Part shown: positions 18,228 through 26,440 of the stretch, one piece after another
How positions within the stretch are numbered: the first letter of the stretch is position 1
Layout: each line of letters opens with the position of its first letter
Source: Thalassotalea profundi
Lineage (GTDB): Bacteria; Pseudomonadota; Gammaproteobacteria; Enterobacterales; Alteromonadaceae
Direction: 5' to 3'
Length of the DNA: 35,135 nt
Assembly (NCBI RefSeq): GCF_014653195.1
Contig: NZ_BNAH01000003.1
Location: 300,400-335,534 of the forward strand
The notes under the pieces: model-generated
Seen by the model: the letters and a program-made list of their open reading frames with translations, nothing else
What the model was told of the DNA's origin: nothing
Database searches by the model: none
Program-made: the position numbers and the translations under genes

Positions 18228-20021
18228 TTATTGGGCTTTAACATTTATTTCAGCATTAGCATTATCTAATGCTAATTTATAACCAAAAGAGACATGATGA
18301 TAACGAGCACTTGAATAATCATCGTGTATGGCAAAGCCAAAGTTATATACTTTACCTGCCTCAATTGACACATCCCCTATTTTATCGGAGAGTAATTTTC
18401 GCTTGATGATCACTGACCATATACCTGCTTTAAGTGAAGCCTCAACTTCTGCTCCTTGCCCACCATGCATATTCCTTTCTTTTGAAATATTGCCATCTTC
18501 AACAGTTTCAGCTCCTGATTTATAACGTAACAGGTCCATAAACTGATTTTTACTCAATACGGCATTAATGGCCTTTTCATCTTTGAGTTTATCCCAACCA
18601 CCTAATGCTTTACCTCCACGCCCTCTCAATTCAATATTTGTACGTGTTTCAGCTAAATACTTAGTAACACCACTATTGAGATCTAGTCTGCTAGCAAGGT
18701 CTGAACCTATTAACGTTTCTTTTACTGGAGTATCAGGCATAGAGTTAGCATCAGCATGACATGTTGCCCAACAACCTGCTCTATCTGCATACTCAACATC
18801 ATCTGTTGCCAACATAAATGCTAATTTCATTGGATGTTCAGGATCCATTTTTCCCCCATCAACAAAAGGAACTGGAGCATGTTGACCTTCAGACCAGCTA
18901 AAACGTAAATACATATATTCATTATCATGAGTTGCATTAATTGTTACAGGAAAACTACCTCGTTTCCCTGGAATTATATTAGGCTCAAGCTCTTTATCAC
19001 TCTCTCCAGATACAATTGCTTGACCAATATCAGTAATTTCGTCGCCATGACATGCAATACAACGGTCACCTTTAGTAAAAGCACGTTTTCCACCGTGATT
19101 TCGCCCTAATATCCATTCCATTGATGCCGTACCGGGATAAAATACGTTTAAGTCTGTGCTATTAGCTTTAGACCAATCAACATGAATTGAACTTACAGTA
19201 GAAGGTATTTCAACCGTTGCAGGAGTAGAAACAGTTGATTTAGTTGCTCCTACATTAGCTAAAGCTTGTGCTACTGCCGCATCTATTCGTTCTTGCTCTG
19301 CAATTTTCTGAGCTTCTTTTGCTGCCTTTTCCCTTGCAACTTGTTCTGCTTCTTCAGCCTCTATTTTAGCTAAACCAATACTATATATTTCAGGAATTTC
19401 TCTAATAAACTTAGGATTAGGCGCCTCTAAAGCTTCTAACTCTTCATCTGTTAATTTATCTCTTACATTATGATGCGCTATGCCTTTATGACAATCGATA
19501 CAAGTTTGCCCAGTTTCCATTGCATTTAAATGTTGTTTACGTGCACGTGGTTTTTGAAATTCAGGATTCATCGATTCAAGATTATGACAATTGCGACATT
19601 CACGTGAATCGGTATCTTTCATCGCTTGCCATACATTTTTAGCAAGTGATAAACGATGCTCTTGGAATTTTTCAGGTGTATCAATTTTACCCGTTAACCA
19701 GTAAAAGACCTCTTTTGATGCTTGAACTTTACGCACCATTTTATGTACCCAAGGATCTGGTACATGACAATCAGAACATTCCGCACGTACGCCTGTTCTA
19801 TTTGAAAAATGAATAGTCGGTTTATATTCTTGATAAACGTTATCTTCCATTTCATGACAAGAAGTACAAAATTCTAAGGTATTAGTTGCTTCCATTGCCG
19901 TATTAAAGCCCCCCCAGAAAATAACTCCTACTACGAAGAAAACGACTGCTCCGGCAACTGTAGTACCTAACATAAGTCGACGAGACCAAAAGCTAGGTTT
20001 AGTGAATTTAGAATTTGCCAT
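18228..20021 (-). CDS. NapC/NirT-type tetrahaem cytochrome fused to a C-terminal haem-binding domain
   Basis: 597 residues, about three times a normal NirT/NapC. Residues 1-190 are a NapC/NirT quinol-oxidising module: membrane anchor (18-40) and haem motifs CTSCH (52), CSDCH (82), CRNCH (142) and CIDCH (174). Residues 215-260 form a charged Ala/Glu-rich probable coiled coil. A second part (280-597) resembles the ethylbenzene-dehydrogenase/c-552-type haem-binding domain and carries CIACH (321) plus CWATCH (417-422), a CX3CH spacing. It follows nirS, where nirT lies in other denitrifiers, so it probably moves electrons from quinol to periplasmic acceptors such as NirS. Start is preceded by GAG; terminator at 18146-18181. 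Confidence 0.88.
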   Translation of the reverse strand: MANSKFTKPSFWSRRLMLGTTVAGAVVFFVVGVIFWGGFNTAMEATNTLEFCTSCHEMEDNVYQEYKPTIHFSNRTGVRAECSDCHVPDPWVHKMVRKVQASKEVFYWLTGKIDTPEKFQEHRLSLAKNVWQAMKDTDSRECRNCHNLESMNPEFQKPRARKQHLNAMETGQTCIDCHKGIAHHNVRDKLTDEELEALEAPNPKFIREIPEIYSIGLAKIEAEEAEQVAREKAAKEAQKIAEQERIDAAVAQALANVGATKSTVSTPATVEIPSTVSSIHVDWSKANSTDLNVFYPGTASMEWILGRNHGGKRAFTKGDRCIACHGDEITDIGQAIVSGESDKELEPNIIPGKRGSFPVTINATHDNEYMYLRFSWSEGQHAPVPFVDGGKMDPEHPMKLAFMLATDDVEYADRAGCWATCHADANSMPDTPVKETLIGSDLASRLDLNSGVTKYLAETRTNIELRGRGGKALGGWDKLKDEKAINAVLSKNQFMDLLRYKSGAETVEDGNISKERNMHGGQGAEVEASLKAGIWSVIIKRKLLSDKIGDVSIEAGKVYNFGFAIHDDYSSARYHHVSFGYKLALDNANAEINVKAQ

Positions 20022-20042
20022 AATATACTCGTGTTACTTTCA

Positions 20043-20081
20043 AAAAAGAAAAACCGTGAACATGGCATTAACCATGTTCAC
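20043..20081 (-). terminator. Terminator after nirS
   Basis: A 10-bp perfect stem, GTGAACATGG (20056-20065) with CCATGTTCAC (20072-20081), followed on the minus strand by a T-rich tail (20043-20055). It lies between nirS and the NirT-like gene, so the latter is reached by read-through unless it has its own promoter; no FNR box is seen in this 123-bp gap. Confidence 0.75.
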
Positions 20082-20087
20082 ATCGGT

Positions 20088-20129
20088 ACTTAAATAAAAT
20101 CACTTAAATATCGATACTTAAATATTCAT
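20088..20129. repeat. Three tandem 14-bp repeats after nirS
   Basis: ACTTAAATA occurs at 20088, 20102 and 20116, an exact 14-bp spacing; the five bases after each copy vary. The array sits between the nirS stop codon and its terminator hairpin. Function unknown; it may be chance or a degenerate direct-repeat binding site. Confidence 0.5.
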
Positions 20130-20144
20130 AACCAAATGAATAAA

Positions 20145-21773
20145 CTAAGTTTTATGATTCGCACGATTAAATACGTTGAACTTGCCTGTTGGCGTAGTTA
20201 ATCCTTTAATACGTGTTTTTTCTTTCAATGTTTTAGCATCGTACACCACGATTTCCCCTGTAGGGTTTCTCGCATCTTTTCGATTCCAAACCGATACCCA
20301 AACCTCACTACCATCATCATTAAATTCCATATGAAGCGCAGCTTTACCCTCTTCTTCAGTTACACGAATAGTTTTAACGATTTCATGGGTGTTTTTATCA
20401 AAAACTTGAACTGACTGTTGAATTTCTGGCTCAGGGTGTTTTAACTGATCAGCCCATACATATTGTGATGTTTCATGAGTACGAATAAAGACACCAGCGC
20501 CATCTGTCTCTACTTCATAACATAATTTCCATGCTTGATCAGGATGACCAATAGGATCGTTACCCCAAACAGAAACTAAGCCAACCCCTAAATGTGTCGT
20601 ACCAGCAACCGGACCACACTTTTTATCAACCCAGTTAGCTCCTGGGCCTGGGTGTGGTAAAGATTCAACATCAATCATTGCTTCCAATTTACGTTCTTTG
20701 GTATCAACTACTACCATTTTATTAGAGGCGTTAGCCGCAATTTGAAAATAACGGCCAGATGGGTCAAAGAAACCATCATGTAAAAATTCAGCTGATGCAA
20801 TAGTCGTAATTGTTAAGTTATCTAAATCAGAGTAATCAACTTGTAACATTTGCCCTGTTTCTTTAACAGCAACAATGAATGATGATTCATTAGGGGCGGT
20901 ATAAATAGCCGCTACACGCGCTTCATTAATAAATTCACCCTTAGTGTTATACCCACGAGTTGACACTACCTTTAATGGGTTTAATGTAACAGCGTCCATA
21001 ATAACGAAATGTGCAGGCCAGTAACCTCCAGCAATTACATATTTACCATCGCCTGATACTGCTATATCACGAGCGTCATAAGCCATTTTAGTTTCAGCAA
21101 CTAACATTTTATCCGGAGTTTGCCATAAATCGATTTTATTCACTTTCCCGTCTCGACCTATGGTGTACCAAAAACGTCCGACATCTTTAGCATGATCAAC
21201 TTTATGGTGCTCAGTTCCTTTAATGACATGTACAGCATAACCCGTATCAATATGCGTAACGATTTTCTTAGTATCACCATCAATAATTGCAGCCTTACCT
21301 GCATCACGTTCAATAACCACAAAAAAGTTTTCCCAATTTAAACCATGTAGTGGTTTGCTCGGATAGTCTTTAGGAGCTACATATTCTTTTGTGTGTGAAC
21401 GCATTTGCTCTAATGACATTTCTGGCGGAACTGGTGGCGTCATTTGAATAAAAGTAGCTAAGTTAGCTATTTCTTCTTTTGTAAATAAATCATCAAAGTT
21501 ATTCATTCCACCTTCAGTACCATAGGCAATAATTTTTTCTAACCGTGTTTGACCTTTTTTTAATGTCTCTTCAGGTTCTAAACTTTTACCTGTAGCACCT
21601 TTACGCAACGTGCCATGACACCCCGCACAGCGTTGAAAATATTGTAGTTTAGCTTGTTCATAATCAGCTTTTGATAATGTTGGTTCATTTGCTAGGGTCG
21701 ATATACTAAAACCACTAGCAGCTATACCTATCGCTAAGCTGATCGCTGAAAGACCATATTTAATTGTTTTCAT
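20145..21773 (-). CDS. nirS: Cytochrome cd1 nitrite reductase NirS
   Basis: 542 residues. A signal peptide ends near residue 28 (STLA). The cytochrome c domain carries CAGCH at 49-53. The eight-bladed d1 propeller follows, with DTGYAVH (proximal haem d1 His), FLHDG and PHPGPGAN (the two active-site His contexts) and VWVSVWN near the end, all as in known NirS. It reduces nitrite to NO in the periplasm. NirN and NirF are less likely because of these His motifs and the strong match over both domains. GGAG precedes the ATG. No haem d1 synthesis genes are adjacent. Confidence 0.96.
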   Translation of the reverse strand: MKTIKYGLSAISLAIGIAASGFSISTLANEPTLSKADYEQAKLQYFQRCAGCHGTLRKGATGKSLEPEETLKKGQTRLEKIIAYGTEGGMNNFDDLFTKEEIANLATFIQMTPPVPPEMSLEQMRSHTKEYVAPKDYPSKPLHGLNWENFFVVIERDAGKAAIIDGDTKKIVTHIDTGYAVHVIKGTEHHKVDHAKDVGRFWYTIGRDGKVNKIDLWQTPDKMLVAETKMAYDARDIAVSGDGKYVIAGGYWPAHFVIMDAVTLNPLKVVSTRGYNTKGEFINEARVAAIYTAPNESSFIVAVKETGQMLQVDYSDLDNLTITTIASAEFLHDGFFDPSGRYFQIAANASNKMVVVDTKERKLEAMIDVESLPHPGPGANWVDKKCGPVAGTTHLGVGLVSVWGNDPIGHPDQAWKLCYEVETDGAGVFIRTHETSQYVWADQLKHPEPEIQQSVQVFDKNTHEIVKTIRVTEEEGKAALHMEFNDDGSEVWVSVWNRKDARNPTGEIVVYDAKTLKEKTRIKGLTTPTGKFNVFNRANHKT

Positions 21774-21988
21774 CAGTTTTCTCCAGATGTTACTTTACAT
21801 ACCAAGATAACTAGATAAGTACTTGTTTTATAAATATTATCTAATTATAAAAACTTTAGTGCTAAACCCGTTAACACCGATTGAAACTTTCACTCAAATT
21901 AAATCATTAAGCCTTTCAACTACTGACTTATAAAATTTAACCTTTAACTAGTTGGGAGACACTATTATTGAATTACGTGGCAATGTGA

Positions 21989-22002
21989 CTGATGCAGATC
22001 AA
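21989..22002 (-). promoter_or_regulatory. FNR box upstream of nirS
   Basis: CTGAT-GCAG-ATCAA has one mismatch to the consensus. Its centre is 222 bp before the nirS ATG, which implies a leader of about 180 nt if the box is class II. The expected -10 region (TAATAG at 21962-21967) is weak. Confidence 0.65.
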
Positions 22003-22037
22003 TGTTTAAAAATTTTTGATTAATAAGAAAAAATAAC

Positions 22038-22051
22038 TTGATCAAGGTCAA
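22038..22051 (+). promoter_or_regulatory. FNR box upstream of the bacteriohemerythrin gene
   Basis: TTGAT-CAAG-GTCAA has one mismatch. Its centre lies 111 bp before the hemerythrin start and 49 bp from the nirS-side box. Either box could serve either gene in this 382-bp divergent region; no other feature is visible there. Confidence 0.6.
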
Positions 22052-22155
22052 AGAAAGGAAAAATTAAACATTTTTTTAAATAGTTAAAGCATAAAATAAA
22101 TTCATACTAGCGAATTAATAATTAGTTCCGTCAACGTTATTTTAGGAGGATTAAA

Positions 22156-22725
22156 ATGAAAAATCGTACTAAGGCTTTAATGTATGCAGCCATTATCGGC
22201 CTGATTATTGTGGCAATATTTTTAGGTTTTTTAACTAGCTTAACTAATCCTGTTTCTTGGATACTGATTTTGGTACTAATATTTATTCCAATGCTCTATA
22301 ACAAAACAAAAGTAAATCAATCGCTTATTAAATGGAAAGATGAATATAGCGTTGGTATTGAAGCTATTGATAATGATCATAAAAAACTATTGAACTTACT
22401 TAACCAAGTTAATACCGCTTATGATTATGCAATGAGTGAAAGTTATGAAAAAGAAGCTCTGACTGATTTAGTCAATTACACCAAATATCACTTTGAACGT
22501 GAAGAAAAGTTAATGGCAGAAAATGACTATCCGGAACTAGAGACTCATAAACTACAGCATAAAAATATGATTGAACAAGTAGATCAATTTGTAGAACGCT
22601 ATAACAAAGAAGGTCACGAGTGCTTGCATATTATTAGCGACTTTCTAACTCAATGGCTCATTAATCATATCAATGGTACTGATAAGGCTTACAGTAAACA
22701 CCTCCACGACAGGGGTGTTTCATAG
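22156..22725 (+). CDS. Membrane-anchored bacteriohemerythrin
   Basis: 189 residues. Two N-terminal membrane helices (about 8-28 and 33-48) precede a complete hemerythrin domain. All seven di-iron ligands can be placed: H75 in IDNDH, H112 and E116 in HFEREE, H131 and H135 in HKLQH, and H171 and D176 in HINGTD. It binds O2 or NO reversibly; tethered forms could scavenge NO or buffer O2 at the membrane. AGGAGG precedes the ATG by 6 nt. Divergent from nirS and sharing its FNR-box region, so it is probably part of the denitrification response. Confidence 0.92.
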   Translation: MKNRTKALMYAAIIGLIIVAIFLGFLTSLTNPVSWILILVLIFIPMLYNKTKVNQSLIKWKDEYSVGIEAIDNDHKKLLNLLNQVNTAYDYAMSESYEKEALTDLVNYTKYHFEREEKLMAENDYPELETHKLQHKNMIEQVDQFVERYNKEGHECLHIISDFLTQWLINHINGTDKAYSKHLHDRGVS

Positions 22726-22765
22726 AAATTTTGCTTTGTTTTTTTAAACGTATTAATACAATAAA

Positions 22766-22795
22766 AGTGGGCTGTTATAGCCCACTGTATATTTT
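22766..22795 (+). terminator. Terminator after the hemerythrin gene
   Basis: An 8-bp perfect stem, AGTGGGCT (22766-22773) with AGCCCACT (22779-22786), 5-nt loop, then a moderately T-rich tail. It lies between two convergent genes and may act in both directions. Confidence 0.65.
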
Positions 22796-22889
22796 CCGCT
22801 TGTATTACCCCAGAAAGTAAACCTCCTCACTTTCTATACCTTGATTCAATCAAACCATTCTGGTCGACGTTTTAATAAGCAAAACGAAG

Positions 22890-25800
22890 TTAAGGTTTAA
22901 GCGCTGGTGTTGAAAATTTAGGAGGGGTTATCACTTTCGATGAACGACCTTCCAATTGTTCAAGCAATTCTATTACTGCACGTTCAAGCTGTGGATCTTT
23001 GCCCTCGGCTAACGATTTTGCATCTTGATAGACATTTATATCAGGTGCAATACCTTTATTTTCACCTACCCATTCATTGGCGATAGGATCAAATACAGCA
23101 TTATCAGGAGCAGTTAAAGCTCCCCCATCAACTAAACGATAATGGACTGATGATTTTACTAATCCTCCCCATGTTTTAGCGCCAATTAACTTGCCTACTT
23201 TTTGTTGTCGAAATGCCCATGGAAAATAATCACCACCTGAACCAGCTAATTCATTAATCAGAAGCACTTTAGGGCCTTTTATGCCTGCAGGTAATTGTAA
23301 TGGCTGACCGTCAGGTACTTCATTCGTTAAACTTGCTCGTAATTTTCTAGTCAATAAATCCACCATATAATCATCAAGTAAGCCACCGCCATTAAAGCGT
23401 TCATCAATCACAGCACCTTGTTTATCCTGTTGAGCAAAGAAATAGCGATTAAACGAAACAAAACCAGGGGTTGAGGTATTAGGTACCCAAACATAAGCTA
23501 ACTTTCCACCAGACAATTGATCAACTAAACGACGATTATCTTCTACCCATGCGCGCTGTCGTAATGAATCCTCATTAGCAATGGGCTCTACAATAACTTG
23601 CCATGAATCTTTAAAGTTATCGGTTTCATTAATATAAAGCACCGTTTGTTGACCAAGAGTACCATCAAGGTATTGATATAAATTATCGTGACTGCTTACC
23701 TCTTGACCATTAATGCCAACAAGGTAATGACCATTTTCTACTTTCATTCCTGGTTGATCAAGTGGTCCTCTTAATTTTGGATTCCAGCTTTCAGTAGTAA
23801 AAATACGATCTATTTTCCAATGCTTTTTACTTGGAGAAAAATTGGCTCCTAATAAACCCGCTGTCGATTTTTCTACTTCTGGATAATCTCCACCAAAGAC
23901 AAAACTGTGTCCAACAGATAGCTCACCATTTACTTGGTCTAATAAATAAGTAAGATCTGACCTGTGTCTTATATGAGCAACTTGTGGTTCATATCGAGCA
24001 AACACTTCGTTCCAATCGCGACCGTGCATATTAGGATCATAGAAATAATCACGTTGATAACGCCACGCTTCCACAAACATTTGACGCCATTCTTGCAAAC
24101 GGTCTAGTTTCATTTTTAACGAAACATTAAGTGCTTTTTCTGGTTTAGCCTCTTCTTTACCTGTATCAAGAATATGCCAAGATTTTTTGATTTTTACTAA
24201 TAGGCTTTTAGTGTCAGCAGAAATTTTTGCTGAGGTAACATCACTGATAAACAGTGAACTTTTGCGATCCTTTACACTGAATTTATGAAGTTTAAATGAA
24301 CGATTTTTTTTATTACTCTCTGCAATAAACACTGAACCTTCAGGTCCATTAATCGTAAATTCGTAGTCTGCGGCTGGTATTGGTAGTGCAATAATACGAC
24401 GCTCAATATCTTTAAAGTCTATGACGACAGGCGCTATGCTTTCAGTTTTGTTCTTATTTTCATTCTCATCGCTATTATCTGAAGATTTATCTTTATTATG
24501 CTCAGGTTCCGTAACTTTTTCTTCATCGCTACGAGCAATAAAGGGAGAGTCTTCACCTGTTGTTAAGTTAACAATATATGCCGCATATTCTGACTTAGCC
24601 CCTATGGTACTCGTATTAGCCCAACCACTTTTTAAGCCGTAATCTGTACTTGCTAAGAAATAAATATGTTTGCCGCTTTTGTCCCAGCTAGGAGATATTG
24701 AATCAGCAAATTTATTAGTTAAAGGCATAACCTTATTATTATCAGTAGACCAAATCATAATTTGGCGGAAGCTATTATTAGCCGTTTTTGAATACGCTAA
24801 CCATTTAGAGTCGGGTGACCAAACTAAACCACTATCCCCCCTTTCTAAGTTATTACCCCCAACGTCTACAGTGATAATTTTCTCAGATGTTAAATCAAGT
24901 AAACGAATACGAACGTCATCATCAACAAACGCTATAAATTTTCCATCGGGTGACCATGTAGGCTCCCAAGCCATTTTTGATTCGCCAATTGAAATTGCTT
25001 TTGCCGCAGATAATCCATCTTGATCTTGTAACATCAAACGGTAACCTTTTTCACCTTGATCAGAAAACCAGGCTATTTTATCTCCTTGTGGTGACCAAAG
25101 TGGAGCACGATCAGCTGTATCAGAGCTTTGTGTGAGATTACGGGTCGAACCATGTTCAACAGGTACAGTAAAGATCTCACCTCGAGATGAAAATAACGCT
25201 CTTTTCCCTGTTGGCGATAAAGATGCTTCACTTGCTGATTTACTGACATCTTGCCATTTAGTTTCTGCCCAAGGAAAATCACCATAAATTTGAATGTTTA
25301 ATTGCTGGTGTTTTTTACTTTTTACATCGTAAGTATGTAAATAACCATTTTGCTCAAATGCCAATAATTTACCGTTTGAAGCCAGTTGCTTTATATCACT
25401 CTTTTTAAAATGGGTAATTTGCTTAATTTGGTGATTTTTAGGAGTATATGACCACACGTTGGAAACCCAGTCGCGATCAGATAAAAAATACACAGTATCA
25501 CCTGCCCATACAGGTTCAATATCAATAGTAGAGTCACTTGGTATTTGGGTTTCATTTAATGTTGTTAAATCAAGTAATACCAAGGGTGTATTTTGCCCTC
25601 CACGATAATTTCTCCATTCCACATCCCAGCGTGACATTCGGTCTATAACCAATTGTTTACCACTTTCAGCAAACGAGCCATTATATGCCCACTGTTCACT
25701 AACTAATTGTGACACACCACCATCACGTGGGACTGTCCATAAGCGATGATAACTTTTAGGGGCAGTTTCTCTTGCTGATGCATATAATACGGATTGTCCA

Positions 25801-26150
25801 TCAGGCGTCCAACCTCGCGCGTAAGCTGATTTTGCATGCCATGTTAATCGCTTAATATCACTACCATCTAGTGAGACTGTATAAACAGAACTGGTTCCAG
25901 AACGATTTGAAGTGAAAGCAATGACTTTACCATCAGGGGAAAAATGAGGATCACTTTCTACAGCTGAAGTGCTAGTAACTCGACGAACCTGTTGGCCATT
26001 TAAATCAGATAACCAAATATCACCACCATAAACAAAGGTAATGTTATTATCGCTAATGCTAGGTTGCCTTAATAAGCGGCTTTCTTCTGCTTGTGATATA
26101 ACAGGTAAGAATATAGTTAGAACTAATAAATATTTAAATAGTTTTTTCAT
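22890..26150 (-). CDS. Tricorn-like S41 family protease
   Basis: 1086 residues with a signal peptide (1-21), so exported. Residues about 25-560 hold WD40/PD40-type beta-propeller repeats (for example DPHFSPDGKVIAFTSNRSG). An Asp/Glu/Lys-rich linker follows (about 545-570). A PDZ-like region (about 760-850) and the S41 catalytic domain come last, with the likely nucleophile Ser971 in AGSGGD. Tricorn proteases degrade peptides; the periplasmic bacterial homologues are poorly characterised. It lies 290 bp downstream of the TonB-dependent receptor gene, which has its own terminator, so it probably has its own promoter. Confidence 0.92.
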   Translation of the reverse strand: MKKLFKYLLVLTIFLPVISQAEESRLLRQPSISDNNITFVYGGDIWLSDLNGQQVRRVTSTSAVESDPHFSPDGKVIAFTSNRSGTSSVYTVSLDGSDIKRLTWHAKSAYARGWTPDGQSVLYASARETAPKSYHRLWTVPRDGGVSQLVSEQWAYNGSFAESGKQLVIDRMSRWDVEWRNYRGGQNTPLVLLDLTTLNETQIPSDSTIDIEPVWAGDTVYFLSDRDWVSNVWSYTPKNHQIKQITHFKKSDIKQLASNGKLLAFEQNGYLHTYDVKSKKHQQLNIQIYGDFPWAETKWQDVSKSASEASLSPTGKRALFSSRGEIFTVPVEHGSTRNLTQSSDTADRAPLWSPQGDKIAWFSDQGEKGYRLMLQDQDGLSAAKAISIGESKMAWEPTWSPDGKFIAFVDDDVRIRLLDLTSEKIITVDVGGNNLERGDSGLVWSPDSKWLAYSKTANNSFRQIMIWSTDNNKVMPLTNKFADSISPSWDKSGKHIYFLASTDYGLKSGWANTSTIGAKSEYAAYIVNLTTGEDSPFIARSDEEKVTEPEHNKDKSSDNSDENENKNKTESIAPVVIDFKDIERRIIALPIPAADYEFTINGPEGSVFIAESNKKNRSFKLHKFSVKDRKSSLFISDVTSAKISADTKSLLVKIKKSWHILDTGKEEAKPEKALNVSLKMKLDRLQEWRQMFVEAWRYQRDYFYDPNMHGRDWNEVFARYEPQVAHIRHRSDLTYLLDQVNGELSVGHSFVFGGDYPEVEKSTAGLLGANFSPSKKHWKIDRIFTTESWNPKLRGPLDQPGMKVENGHYLVGINGQEVSSHDNLYQYLDGTLGQQTVLYINETDNFKDSWQVIVEPIANEDSLRQRAWVEDNRRLVDQLSGGKLAYVWVPNTSTPGFVSFNRYFFAQQDKQGAVIDERFNGGGLLDDYMVDLLTRKLRASLTNEVPDGQPLQLPAGIKGPKVLLINELAGSGGDYFPWAFRQQKVGKLIGAKTWGGLVKSSVHYRLVDGGALTAPDNAVFDPIANEWVGENKGIAPDINVYQDAKSLAEGKDPQLERAVIELLEQLEGRSSKVITPPKFSTPALKP

Positions 26151-26312
26151 TATTCATTTCTTTTTATTGATGAAACTAAAATTATTCCCCTGCGAAAGAA
26201 TGGCTCTTTCATTCAATAGGTGAATGCTAACATCACTATAGCGTAAAAATTAGGCATAAAAAATTTTTTATGTTCACGCTAATGCTTTTATGATTAAAAT
26301 GAAATTATCAGA

Positions 26313-26348
26313 ACGAAAAAAGACTTAGAACAGATGCTCTAAGTCTTT
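26313..26348 (-). terminator. Terminator after the TonB-dependent receptor gene
   Basis: An 11-bp perfect stem (26319-26329 with 26338-26348), 8-nt loop and a minus-strand T run. The rest of the 290-bp gap holds an AT palindrome at about 26259-26276 and presumably the protease promoter; I see no gene. Confidence 0.8.
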
Positions 26349-26440
26349 GGTACAATTATTTTACTCTATTATTATATTAATAACTCAATCTAATAATAGC
26401 ACCTAACCACCTATCTAAAACAAGGTGATTTTGTTGATAT

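Noticed and set aside
20145..21773. NirN or NirF instead of NirS
   Set aside because: Both active-site His contexts (FLHDG, PHPGPGAN), the c-domain start and the C-terminal VWVSVW segment match NirS.
22841..22853. TTGAT-TCA-ATCAA, which looks like an FNR box
   Set aside because: The spacer is 3 bp, not 4, and it lies between two convergent gene ends where no promoter is expected.
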